The notes under the pieces: model-generated
The model's input: only the letters and a program-made list of their open reading frames with translations
Told to the model about the DNA's origin: nothing
Databases searched by the model: none
Translations under genes and position numbers: made by a program
Shown here: one piece after another, positions 42,701 through 54,700 of the stretch
Layout of the letters: every line of letters begins with the position of its first letter
Position numbering within the stretch: the stretch's first letter is position 1
Source of the DNA: Limnomonas spitsbergensis
Lineage: Eukaryota; Chlorophyta; Chlorophyceae; Chlamydomonadales
Direction of reading: 5' to 3'
DNA length: 64,000 bases
Assembly: GCA_037349105.1 (NCBI GenBank)
Contig: JAYJMM010000123.1
Coordinates: 2,108,001-2,172,000, forward strand

Positions 42701-45700
42701 TTCCCATTTTGTCCTTGTTGCAGGTCTATGCTTTCAATGGCCAGCTGCTTAACATGAGCAACGTGACTCTCTTGACCAACGTAGCAGGCGGCTCAGGGGG
42801 AGCGGTGAGTTTCCTAGGCACATGTGAATTCTGGCTCCCGTGCCTGGGCATACATGCCCCCTATGAATGGATCCCATGTTGGCATACACAACCCTATGCA
42901 TGGCCTTAGTGTCTGCATGCATGGCTCCCATGTGCAGCAGCCTCCATGTCTGCATGCATGGGTCTCATACACGGCCCCCAAGCCCCACAGATCTCTTGTA
43001 TAAATGCACAGCACTCGTGTCTGTGCGCAGAAATGTCATGCCCGGCAGCTCTCATGTCTAAATGTACAGCCACATACATGGTTCTCATGTCTGCATGCTT
43101 GGCTCCCATGCGCGGCGGCGCCCAGACCTACGTGCTTGGCCCCCAAATCTTCAACCACAAGCTTGAGCCCTTGTGTGAACGTTCCTGCGTGCATTCCTGT
43201 GGCTTATGCCCACGAGAGAATGTCCCCGTATATTACTATATATGTGTGTTGTGCCCCCCCCCCTGGTTGCGATTGTTAGGTGTACACCTCAGGCACACAG
43301 GAGGTCTACTTCAGTAGCCTGGGCATGAACAGCAACTCAGCCAGTGGGCCTGGCGGCGCGGTGCGTGTGGGATTTAGAGCTCTGCCATGTTGGCCTCGTG
43401 CCTTAACCTGCAAACCTGCACAGATAGATGTCTCCAAGAAGGCTCTTTGTGGGGGTTATAAGGGTACAGATTAGGGTGCCTGAGTTTGTACACTCTGTGT
43501 GATGTACCGCCTTGAGCATGCCTGCAATGTCCGTCAGGGGGGGGACGTGTACGGAGTGCTGATTGCAGCATGCCTGACGCTACTGTCCATGGTCCCCTCT
43601 GGAGAGACGCTTCGTTTCCCTTTGGCCACATCCGTCGTCTGTGGGTTTGCACATTACTTGCCCCAGCCATAACTGGCGCTTCCTTGCCACACTCCCTGAA
43701 TATTGTAGGTGTACACAAACAGTGCCGAGAAACTTTGGATCTCAGCTGTCAGCATGATCGGCAACAGGGCGACTGGATCTGGGGGAGCAGTGAGTCCTGC
43801 ACTTGGGTTCAAGATTGCGCTGAAGTGCCTGTTTACTGGGCAGATTATTTTCGTCTTCAAGGCCACCGTTGACAGCCGCCCCGATTGTGACCAAAACTGG
43901 ACAGGCTGACCGACACAGGCCCAAGCAGCTGACTAAACATGGGGCCGCCGGCCGGAGGCCATAAGACTGACATGTAGCTGGGTCATAAGAAAGTAGAGAC
44001 TACTACTGAGGATGTCTTAGCCTTCCTCCTGCAGATTACTGCTTCCAGATTCATGTATCCATTCGTTAATCACTCCATATATAGTTTTAAATCATCCCCC
44101 TCTTGTCCTACATGTTGAGGGGTAAAGCTTTTAGCCCTTCATTTTTTCTTCTTCTTTTCTTCCACTGTTCGATTCCATCCTGCATGTTGAGGCAAGACCT
44201 TTACATGTTACCACTGTCCGCTCTGGTTCTGCAGGTTGATGGTCAAGGCTATAAGCCCTTCACCCTTTTCCACTCCCTGCTCCTGTCCTGCAGGTTGAGG
44301 GCTAAGGCTACGACCTCCACATGTTTTCATTGCCTGCTCTTGTCCTGCAGGTTGAGGGTTCAGGCTAAGCCCTAATCCTTGTCCACTCCCCGCTCCTGTC
44401 CTGCAGGTTGAGGGCTGAACCCTTAAACCTTTTCCACTCCCTGCTCCTGTCCTGTAGGTTGAGGGCTGAAACCTTAAACTTTTTACACTCCCTGCTCTCG
44501 TCCTGCAGGTTTATGCGTCCAGCTCCAGCCTGGTGTCCGTCATCAACTGCAACGTCACTGACAACGGCGCAATGGGGTCAGGAGGCGCGGTGAGAAATAT
44601 GAATGAACGATCAGCCCCAGGATGCAGAATTGTGGAGTAAGGCAGCGAAGCCACCCATTGTCCTGCAGCACTGGTTAGGCTGCCGCTTACTGTGTAATAC
44701 AACCAAGCTGCATGGCTGTTCCCTGCTTGCGTGTGTCGGCTACATAGCGGGGCCGCCTCCCTGCCTTTTGGAGCCGATTTCATAGCGGAGACTGCTAATA
44801 ACAGCGCAGCACGTGCTGGTGTTAAAAGGCGCATGCAGGTTGGCACTGTGCTGTTGCTTAAGCCCCCTGCTTCCTGCCTTATTAGGTCATGCGTGCCCTT
44901 CATAGGCAACGGCATGCAGATCCTGATAAGGCAGGAAGCCTCGAGCGCATTTGTTCACTGCATGCTGCAATGTATTTAAATTGTAGCTGAAGCATGCTTA
45001 ATTGAGCAGTGTCAGGCTGGGGTCAGTGGCAGAGAGCCAAGGGGGCCACTGAGGGTAGGACATGGGGCCCAGCTAGGGACTGCCCTTCCGATGCTTTTGT
45101 GTTCGACCTCTGCCGTTTGTTTTGACCCTGATTGTGTGCAAGGTCAAGTCCTTATAGGTGCTATAATTTGAGCTAGGTCTCCTGTAGTTCACTGCTCTCT
45201 CTTTTGATGTCCTGCAGGTGTACGTGTACGATTCCCAGCAGCTCACCATATCTGCTGTCAATATTTCTGCAAACACGGCCAGCGAGTCAGGGGGGGCGGT
45301 GAGGCAGAGATGGACAGGGGGGAAGGAATGACGGGCAGGATGAGTTCATGGTTCCTTTTAGGTCTTGAAAAGGGGGTTGACAGGAGACGCCGCTCCTGGT
45401 AGGGACTTTGTGCATTAGAGAGGGACTGCAGCTCTGAAGCTCCCACCTCCGTTCCGACCGCTCAGGGTTCATCAAGTACATGAGCATTGATACATTTTAA
45501 ATTGCCCAGCTTGGTATTCATCATAGCATGGGCCGCCCTCATTCCTGGATCCAGTCTGATGGGGTTTGGGAACTAGGGAACATCAGCCTAGGATACAAAG
45601 CCTGTTTTTTCGTCATGTGGATGCAAAGCCTGTTGTTGCGTAATGTGGATACAAAGCCTGCTTTTACGTCATGTGGATACAAACCTTCTTTTTCGTCATG

Positions 45701-48700
45701 TGGATACAAAGCCTGTTGTTGCGTAATGTGGATACAAAGCCTGCTTTTACGTCATGTGGATGCAAACCTTCTTTTTCGTAATGTGGATACAAAGCCTGTT
45801 TTTTCGTAATGTGGATACAAAGCCTGTTTTTTCGTATTGTGGATACAAAGCCTGTTGTTGCGTAATGTGGATACAAAGCCTGCTTTTACGTCATGTGGAT
45901 ACAAACCTTCTTTTACGTCATGTGGATACAAACCTTCTTTTTCGTAATGTGGATACTAAGCCTGTTTTTTCGTAATGTGGATACAAAGCCTGTTTTTTCG
46001 TCATGTGGATACAAAGCCCGTTGTTGCGTAATGTGGATACAAAGCCTGCTTTTACGTCATGTGGATACAAACCTTCTTTTTCGTAATGTGGATACAAAGC
46101 CTGTTGTTGCGTAATGTGGATACAAAGCCTGCTTTTACGTCATGTGGATACAAACCTTCTTTTTCGTAATGTGGATACAAAGCCTGTTTTTATGTAATGT
46201 CGATACAAAGCCTGTTTTTTCGTGATGTGGATACAAAGCCTGCTTTTTCGTTATGTGGATACAAAGCCTGCTTTTTTCGTGATGTGGATACAAAGCCTGT
46301 TTTTTCGTCATGTGGATACAAAGCCTGCTTTTACGTCATGTGGATACAAACCTTCTTTTTCGTAATGTGGATACTAAGCCTGTTTTTTCGTAATGTGGAT
46401 ACAAAGCCTGTTTTTTCGTCATGTGGATACAAAGCCCGTTGTTGCGTAATGTGGATACAAAGCCTGCTTTTACGTCATGTGGATACAAACCTTCTTTTTC
46501 GTAATGTGGATACAAAGCCTGTTTTTATGTAATGTCGATACAAAGCCTGTTTTTTCGTGATGTGGATACAAAGCCTGCTTTTTCGTTATGTGGATACAAA
46601 GCCTGCTTTTTTCGTGATGTGGATACAAAGCCTGCTTTTTCGTAATGTGGATACAAAGCCTGCTTTTTCGTAATGTGGATACAAAGCCTGCTTTTTTCTG
46701 AAGTCCTACCAAGCCTGCAGCAACTGTTTTTCCTAGACTCCCGGTCACCATGCCAGGTGAACCCTCTGGGTGCTTCATTGCTTGTCCTCCATGCGGATCA
46801 CGCCTCATTCAGGTCCATGCGACTCTGACACCATGGTGGCCTACCCTTTGCCATGGGCGTATGGGTTGCTTCCTTAATCCATGCCTCCAGGCGTATTGTG
46901 TATTTATGGACATCTCGTCCTGCTCTCGCCCCTGTCTGCCTCAGGTGTACGTATCCCGCATGGCGCAGAGCGTGGTGGTCACTGGCGTGACCATGCGCGG
47001 CAACAGGGCGGGGACTGGATCTGGTGGAGCGGTGAGCGGGGTGAAGGCAAAACTCCCTTTTCATCATAAAATAACAGACAATCTGGGCCGAATGAGCGAT
47101 ATGTTGCCCGACACCTGATCACGCCTGCGAGGACGACTGCTAAGGAACTGGATCCTGGCTTCCTGCCAGCGCTTTGACCTGGAGTTCCAGTTTAGGGTTT
47201 GGCTCCTTTACTTGTCATAAACCCTAATGCATGACCCCTGGCTTTCCTCCTGCAGGTTTACGCATCCAATGTCACGCTGCAGCTGCGCTTCACTGATGTG
47301 GATATGTCTGGCAACTCTGCTAGCGCTGGATGGGGTGGAGGGGTGAGACTGCTGTACCTTGCCTGGCAAAAGCCTATCTGGTCTAAGCACTGGCCATGCT
47401 GGGCAGGTCCCCATCCAGTCTGCACTTATCCAGCAAACCCCTTCAACTTATTGTAACACTAACCCCCCTGTCCCTTTTGGTTCAGATCCGAGCCACCATC
47501 TCCCAGGAGCTGTTCATCAACGGGTCAAGCCTGCTCGACAATGCAGCAGGACTATCGGGCGGAGCAGTGAGTGCAAGCATTGCATGCTTTTAATTTCGTG
47601 TCTGTATTATTATATGCTCTGCCCTGCCTGCTGGGCAATGCAGCGGGACTGTGAGGCGGAGCTGTGAGTGCAAGCACGGCATGCATTTGTGCATTTTGAT
47701 GTATTATTTTCCTGAATACGGTACTTGTTAATATTATTATTTACCAGTACTCCACACAGCTGGACAATGCAGCCCGACTGTCTGGGAAGCAGTTTGTGAA
47801 AATAACATGTTTGTTATCTCCCAGATGCTATTTTATATAAACTTTGCCCAACCTGCTCGATAATGCAGCCGGACTGTCTGGGAAGCAGTTTGTGAATACC
47901 ACATATTTGTATCTCCCAGATGCTACTTATATACTTTGCCCAACCTGCTCCACAATGCAGCAGGACAGTCCGCCAGAGCAGTGAGTGCAATCTGCTTGCT
48001 ATGAATCTCCTACCGGTAGTGCCTTGTTTATATACTTTACCCAGCCTGTTGGGAGATGCAGCAGGACTGTGTAAACAGGCCCCTGGACTGACGCCACTTC
48101 TTTCTTTCAGGGCTAAAGAGTTGTCTCACCAAACCTACTCCCCACGCTGTGCGCCTGTGTAGGTGTCAACAGACAGCCTAGGCCACCTGGGGATCTTCGG
48201 CACGCCCATACTCCGTAACCGTGCAGGCGGCTCCGGGGGCGCGGTGAGTGGACCTCTCAGCGCCTTCCTTCCCACGTCTATCAGCAAATTCAGGGAGTGG
48301 TGGAATCTGAGAGTCACTGAACCCTAAACAACATTTTGTGTCTGGCCCCTAATTCAACCGCGAGTCGTGTCTCATTCCCCTCTGTTCATCAGGCAGGTTG
48401 ACTTTGAGGGGGGTGAATCATTAACATATGTTTTAGCCAAAGCCTGGATTGTCAGATAATCCTCCACCCTCAAAAGGGCTGAAACACTCACCACTCACCA
48501 CCCACCTAAATATACCTGTATATTAGGACACCGTATAAACTCAGGTACTTTTTTGATCTTGCCTCCTACATTTCTGCCAATGCTCACTTGACAGGGCATT
48601 TAACCTGCTGCACTGAAGAGATGCCGCTCTACCAATTCAGGATGATGATCCACATTTCCCCGGTTGTCATTCATCTTCAATATTGCTGCTTGCTCTCTAC

Positions 48701-51700
48701 ACCCAGCCCATGGCACCATGGTCCTTCCTGCGCTGCACCCCCCTCCCTCTCCCCCTAGGTCTACGCTTCAGCCACAAATCTGCTGGAGATCACCAGCTGC
48801 GCCATCCAGGACAACATCGCCGCAACCGGCGCTGGCGGCTGCGTCTGGTCGTCCGTCTCTGGCTGCGCTGCGCTGCTCAACGTCAGCTTCTCCAGCTGCT
48901 CCTCTCCTTCAGGCGCGGGTGGTGCGGCCTGGATTAGCCTCCCGCAGCAGCAGCAGCAACTGCCGCAGGGCAACAGTAACAGCAGCAGCAGCGCTGGCTG
49001 CGCCGCAGAGCTGCTGCAGCCGCTGCTGCTGGGTGCGACACTAGAGGCGCAGGCACGAGTAGCCACCCTGCAGACCTCCACCTCCTTCGCCTACGCTCCT
49101 TCGCTTGTGTTCTCGGGCGTGGGTGTGCGGAGCAGCTCTTCTGGCTCCGGAGCCGGGGCTGTGGCGCTGCAGCTGCTACCGGGTACCTTGGCGTTGCTGG
49201 ACGGATTCGAGGCGTCGGGCAATACGGCCGCGTCGGGAGATGGAGGCGCGCTGGCGCTGGCGGTGGTGGCCTTGGAAACCAGGTGCGATTTTCCTGCCTG
49301 AGGCTAGGGTTTAGGGTTTGGGTTTTGTGACCCTGAAATCGAACTGGGATGTCAGGGGCGTGTCTTCAGCGGGATGCTAGGGTTCATTTGAGGCTTGTTG
49401 TTGTGACCCTAAACCATACCCTATATCTGGATGTTAGTTGCGTCACTGCGGAGGCTTAGGGTTTGAGCTTCTGAATTCGTGATTCTACGAAGCCTGACGA
49501 TTTACCCGGATGTCAGGTGTGTGTGTCAGCAGCATGATCATAACCTTGGCCTGATCAGGTCCATGCCTACTCCACTCTCCCCCAAACACCAATAGCAGTC
49601 AATATGGATGACTGCGCAGTGCGCATAAAACCACCAAATGACCACTAATGGATGGCTTCAACACTGCCGCTCGGCTAGAACATGAAACGCTGCTATGGAG
49701 TGACTGTGGATGAGAATTTACAGCTCTCTTTTGACGACTGTTTGAGTAACTAGGCACCGGTGCAACAATACTGTAAAACAGCACAAAACTGTACTGTTGG
49801 GCTCAATCTAGATGAAGCTCAGCCTCTGACAAAAGCACTCAAAATATCTGCCCCTGCGCCCCTTGTCCCCCCGTTGTGGTCATGGTGGCCACAGTGGCGC
49901 CTCGTCCAGCCTGCACACTGCCCAAGTGGATGTGGTGAGCTCGGTCATGTCCTCCAACACCGCACTGTTTGGGATGGGCGGCGCGCTTGCCCTCAGCGCC
50001 CCATCCGCAGTGGCAGCAATCGAGGTGCGGCCGCGGGGTCTGTCCGGTTGTCATGAAACTGCCTACCTGTAGTCCGGTAAACACTTCACATTCACTGCAG
50101 ACATGTAGGGGTGAGCAGAAGTTTCCCGCACTTCGGATCTTTAGGTCTAACCACTTAGAGACCCCTGAAATTCGGCAATGCTTGAATGTTTCAATTGATG
50201 ACACTTGGTTTTGTCTCACTGTGTGACTTACAAAATAACTGGACCCTCCTTTCACGCACATGTGACTCATGTGTAGTATTCCGTTGATTTGAAATGGACC
50301 CAAAAGTTAGTGCTAGGCACACACACGATGAAGAGGCCCAAGAGGAGAGTTTATCAAGCTGTGGTACTGAGTGATGCATGCCCTGTTACTGCACTCTTAG
50401 GAACTGTAGACAATTTTCCAAACACCTTGGGCCTATTGACCAAGCTCGTTGTTTCATCCGTGTTGCATGGGCTCGCGAGGGCAGGATTTGAAAAGCTTAT
50501 CCACGTGCACCAAACCCAGGTCAAGAAGGAGCCCACACACTAGCCGTATGCTGGCCAGTGACAGATACCAAATATGATGGGGTAGCATCAATAAAACTGA
50601 GAAGTCAGAAAACAGGGTGTGCCCACAGTCGAACCCCCATCGTCACCAGCCAAACCCCTCTGCATCCATACTAGCCCCACTACCAGGTAGCTGCCCACCA
50701 GTCCATACCTAGAACTTGATATTTCTCTGGCATGAACCTCAAACCCAGGGGTGTAGGCCCACCATGTCCCAAGACCGCAAGACCAGCCATGAAGAAAGTG
50801 TTGGTTACTTTTGCACCACCGCGGGTTAATTTTGCTCGTCCCTACATGCTTTGCCTTATTGGTAATTAGCGTTGTGAAGGGGTGGGGGGATGCATGGTAC
50901 AAACTATGGAAACCCTAAAGCTGACTGTTTTCCACTTTCACCTTACCGTATGATTGTGCCCTGGTGATTTCTCCAATCCTCCAGGAAGCTAGGGCCAGGT
51001 TTCTCTCGCATTCAATTTTTGGATAAGGCACGGGCTTATCTCCCATAAATCCCCCTCTCCTACAAATCCATCACTGGTCCATCCTCAGACGCTAGGTACC
51101 TGTTGCCCCACCCCGCCCCATCCCCCTTTGCTTCCTCCTGCCCTTCTCCAACCTCCCCCCCTCCTTGCTTCCTCCTGCCCTTCCCCAACCCCTCCCCCTC
51201 GCCTTGCTTACTCCTGCCCCTCCACAGCTACGTGTCTTCAACACCAGCTTTTCCCACAACGCTGCGTCTTCCGGCGGCGCACTTTCAGTGATAGGGCCAG
51301 GCGCCTCGCTGGCGCTGCGGAATGGCACAACGCTGCGGAACAACACTGCTGTGCCACAGGGCAGCAGCCGCTCAGGGGCCATGGGCGGCTGTGTGTACGC
51401 TCAGGGGTGCATGGGTGTCATCATCAACGAGGGCTGCAGCCTCAGCCAGTGCTCGGTGAGAGAGAGAGTGAAACGGGGGGAGAGTGAGAGAAAAGGAAAG
51501 AGAGGAGGAGTGGGAGAGAGGGGGGAGAGTGAGAGAACGTGAAAGGGAGGGGGGTGAGAGAAGGAGGTGGGGAGAGTGTGAGAGAACATGAAGGTGAGGG
51601 GAAATGAGGAGAGGGCTGTGGGTTGTACAAAACTATGAGGAATGTTGTCCGCAGATGATGGAGCTAGTCAATTTTGTAGGGATATTCAGGATTTCCGTAA

Positions 51701-54700
51701 GATAAGTTGGGATTGGATCTGTCAATCGCACCCCTGGCTGTATGCACGAGGCGGAAATTATTGGGCGCATAGCGTGTCTCCTAGATGTCATTTTGACAGA
51801 ATGCAACACAGGGGCCCACACACGCACGCTTGCGCGCGGGTCTCTTATCAGTCTTATGTGATGACTAGAGACATGAATGGTCATTGTCTGCATGCATCGG
51901 CAAGGGGGGCTGGCACACAGATTGTTGGATACAGGCCCCCAGATGGGTTTAGGGCGAGCCCTGAACACTGCCACGGCACGCACATGATCAAGGGATGCTG
52001 GCCCCCAGACGAGTAGAGGCATGGACCAGAATTTATAGATTTTCTGTGAGTTGCTTTGAAACGATTTACAGATCTGAGCAACCCTGATAGCATTGACCTT
52101 TTGAATTTGGGCCGTGCCACACCGCCATGAGGAGTGTGGTTCGTTAACAAGGAGCTTTGAAATTTGAATACCGGTACGTGAATAAACTCCGAGCCTGGCA
52201 GTCCATCCCTTGCTGCCCTAATCTCTGCAGTTTTGAATCGCATGTCACAAATGCCCAGCTTTGACACAGTTATTCTTGAACGCATTTTGATCACCGCCCC
52301 GTACCGCGTGCTTGCTTGGCACAGGCGATGTCCTCGACCGTCCCGACCGACGGCTCCCAGGCTGCAGCGGCAATCGGAGATTCCTCGGGCGGCGGAATGG
52401 CCTCCGACGGCTGCGGCTCGTTCGTGATGGATGGCGCATCGATTGCCAGGAGCACCGCTTCCGACGGCGGCGCTCTGTTCTTGAGGGACACATCTGTTGT
52501 ACTGCTGGTGTCCTCGTTTCTCACAGAAAGGTGCAAAAAGGACCCTCACTTCCCGCTGCGCTCCTTGGCACCTGTCTGTGTCCGTGTTTCTTTTTTCGTG
52601 GCTCGGCTAAGTTGAGCTGTTTGTTAAATACTTGCTGGCCTCTGACCAGGGTTCCCTGGCAACTACACATGCTCTTCTTGGGCCTGTAATTGTAGGCCAG
52701 CCAAAGTTTGGCTCCAATTGGGTGTCCTCGCTCGGCCCACCCAATGTGGAATTGTAGCCGGGAGAAGACGCACTGCTTTCCGTGGGCGGAATCAGAATTA
52801 TATCATTAGCCAACTCCCCTTGGCTCTTGGCCCCCCCGCCAACCCAACACAACACAAAATGGTTTGACCTCGCTGACCCCATGCCTTTGACCTGTTACCG
52901 CACTCGCAGCACCGCCACTGGCAGCCTTTCCTCCGGCCTCCCTTCGGGCCGCCGGAGCCTGCTGCAGCCCTCTGCTGGCAGCCTGGTCGGCTCCAATGCA
53001 AGCTCTGTGGACAGCTTCACGGGGCTGGGTGGCGCGCTGCTACTGCAGGGCACGACGGCGGCCTTCGTACGACGGGTGGTGCTTGACGGCAACACGGCGG
53101 CCTCATTTGGCGGCGCGCTTGCAGCCACCACCTCATGCCCGCAGGCAGCCTCTGACCTGCTGAACAGAACGGTGAGCACAGAGCTGTTCATGGGGTCGAG
53201 TTGTGTTCTTTTTATATTCAGAGTTGTATTAAGAGTGAGTCACTGAGGGCTGTACAGGATTCTGCACTGACATGAGATGGACGCGCTCATCGGGCGCAGC
53301 AGTTTGGGGTAAACAATGTAGCTGAGTTTGCCACTGGGGTTTGGGGAACAATGTAAGCTGATGTAGTGAAAGACAGTGACTGGGGCCCGTTCAGCCAAAC
53401 CGGCCAGGAGAGTTGTTCAGGGTTCGCCAGCTATCAAATTTTTGCTAACTTAGGGCAGATTGGTCAAATTCAACAAATACCGAGTCCGAGTTCAAAATCA
53501 AGTCCTTGGCCCAGCTGCCCCAAATCAAGTCCATGGGCAACGAGTGCCACACTTGATCACGGCAGTCGTTAAAGCTGCCCGTGAACATTTATCGTATGCA
53601 GTATATTTTAATAAGTGCGCGTTGCCATTACCCCCTGTGTGACCTCGCTGTCCCAGCCCAGCGGGCCAAATCCACGGCGCCACCTCCCTTCTGACTACAG
53701 CAACTGCCCTTCAGCTCCCCAATCGTTTGGTAAACAAATGATGATTTAGAGCCTTTTGTCGCCCCCCTCCCTACCATCTCGCTCACCTTTCAGGTCAACT
53801 CCACGGCCCCCCCGCCTGCCTGGCTTGCCCGGCTGCCTTCCAGCTTCTCACCCTACCTCGCGTCCATCATCCCCATCGCTGTACGCGGGGCCGCCGGCTG
53901 CTACACCACGACACTGCAGCAGTGCTCCACACGCAACAACACTGCTGGGGTGAGAAGGGAGGGTTATGACAAACCCTTAACCTGCAGCAGCTATCCCGGG
54001 ATGAGAGGATGGACCCCCCACCCCTCGTAAGCACTGCTGAGAGGGGAGGGATGTGATTAATTCAATACTGCTTAAACACCGCTGGGGTGACAGGAGAGGG
54101 TTCAAGTTGACCCCTAACCCTGTTGAACACTTCTCTGGGGTGACAGGATTGTACCGGGGGGGCGGGAGGTGTATTTAACTTTGAACCACTTGAATACAAT
54201 TCTCCTCAAAATTAAAAAAATGAGGTTGCCTTGGTAGGAAGGACAGCAGAGGTGATAATTGGGAGGAGGGCGTCTGCTGTGACAAGCGGGGACCTGACAT
54301 GGCCTGAACCCTTTCAACATGATCACAACATATCTCCTTTCCCCCCCCCGCCTGGCACTTCATGCCACGTAGATATCCGGTGGGGGCACCTACTCTGCCA
54401 GCTCCACTGGGGTGGTCCTTAGCGGCGGGGGCTGCTCCGACCTGTCCTTTGTGCTGCCGCCCTCTCCCTCAGCACCCAGCCCCAAGGCCATCACGGGTGA
54501 GGACTAACGCAATGGGTGGCCGGTGCACTCTGGCCAGGAAGAAGGATAACAATATAAGAAAAGAATCTCAGTGTAGAGTGCAGGGGCTGGCATGTGGGGG
54601 GGGTGCGAAGTGAAGATCCCAAAGTGCAGAATTCCTTTGTTTTTTTAATTTAACATATTTTTCGTTGTGTCTCCTATATCTGGCGGGATTCACTACTGCC

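Noticed and set aside
45528..46808. Repeat ORFs such as [12 protein letters not shown] on both strands
   Set aside because: Artefacts of the 28-bp intronic minisatellite; they do not connect in phase with flanking coil exons.
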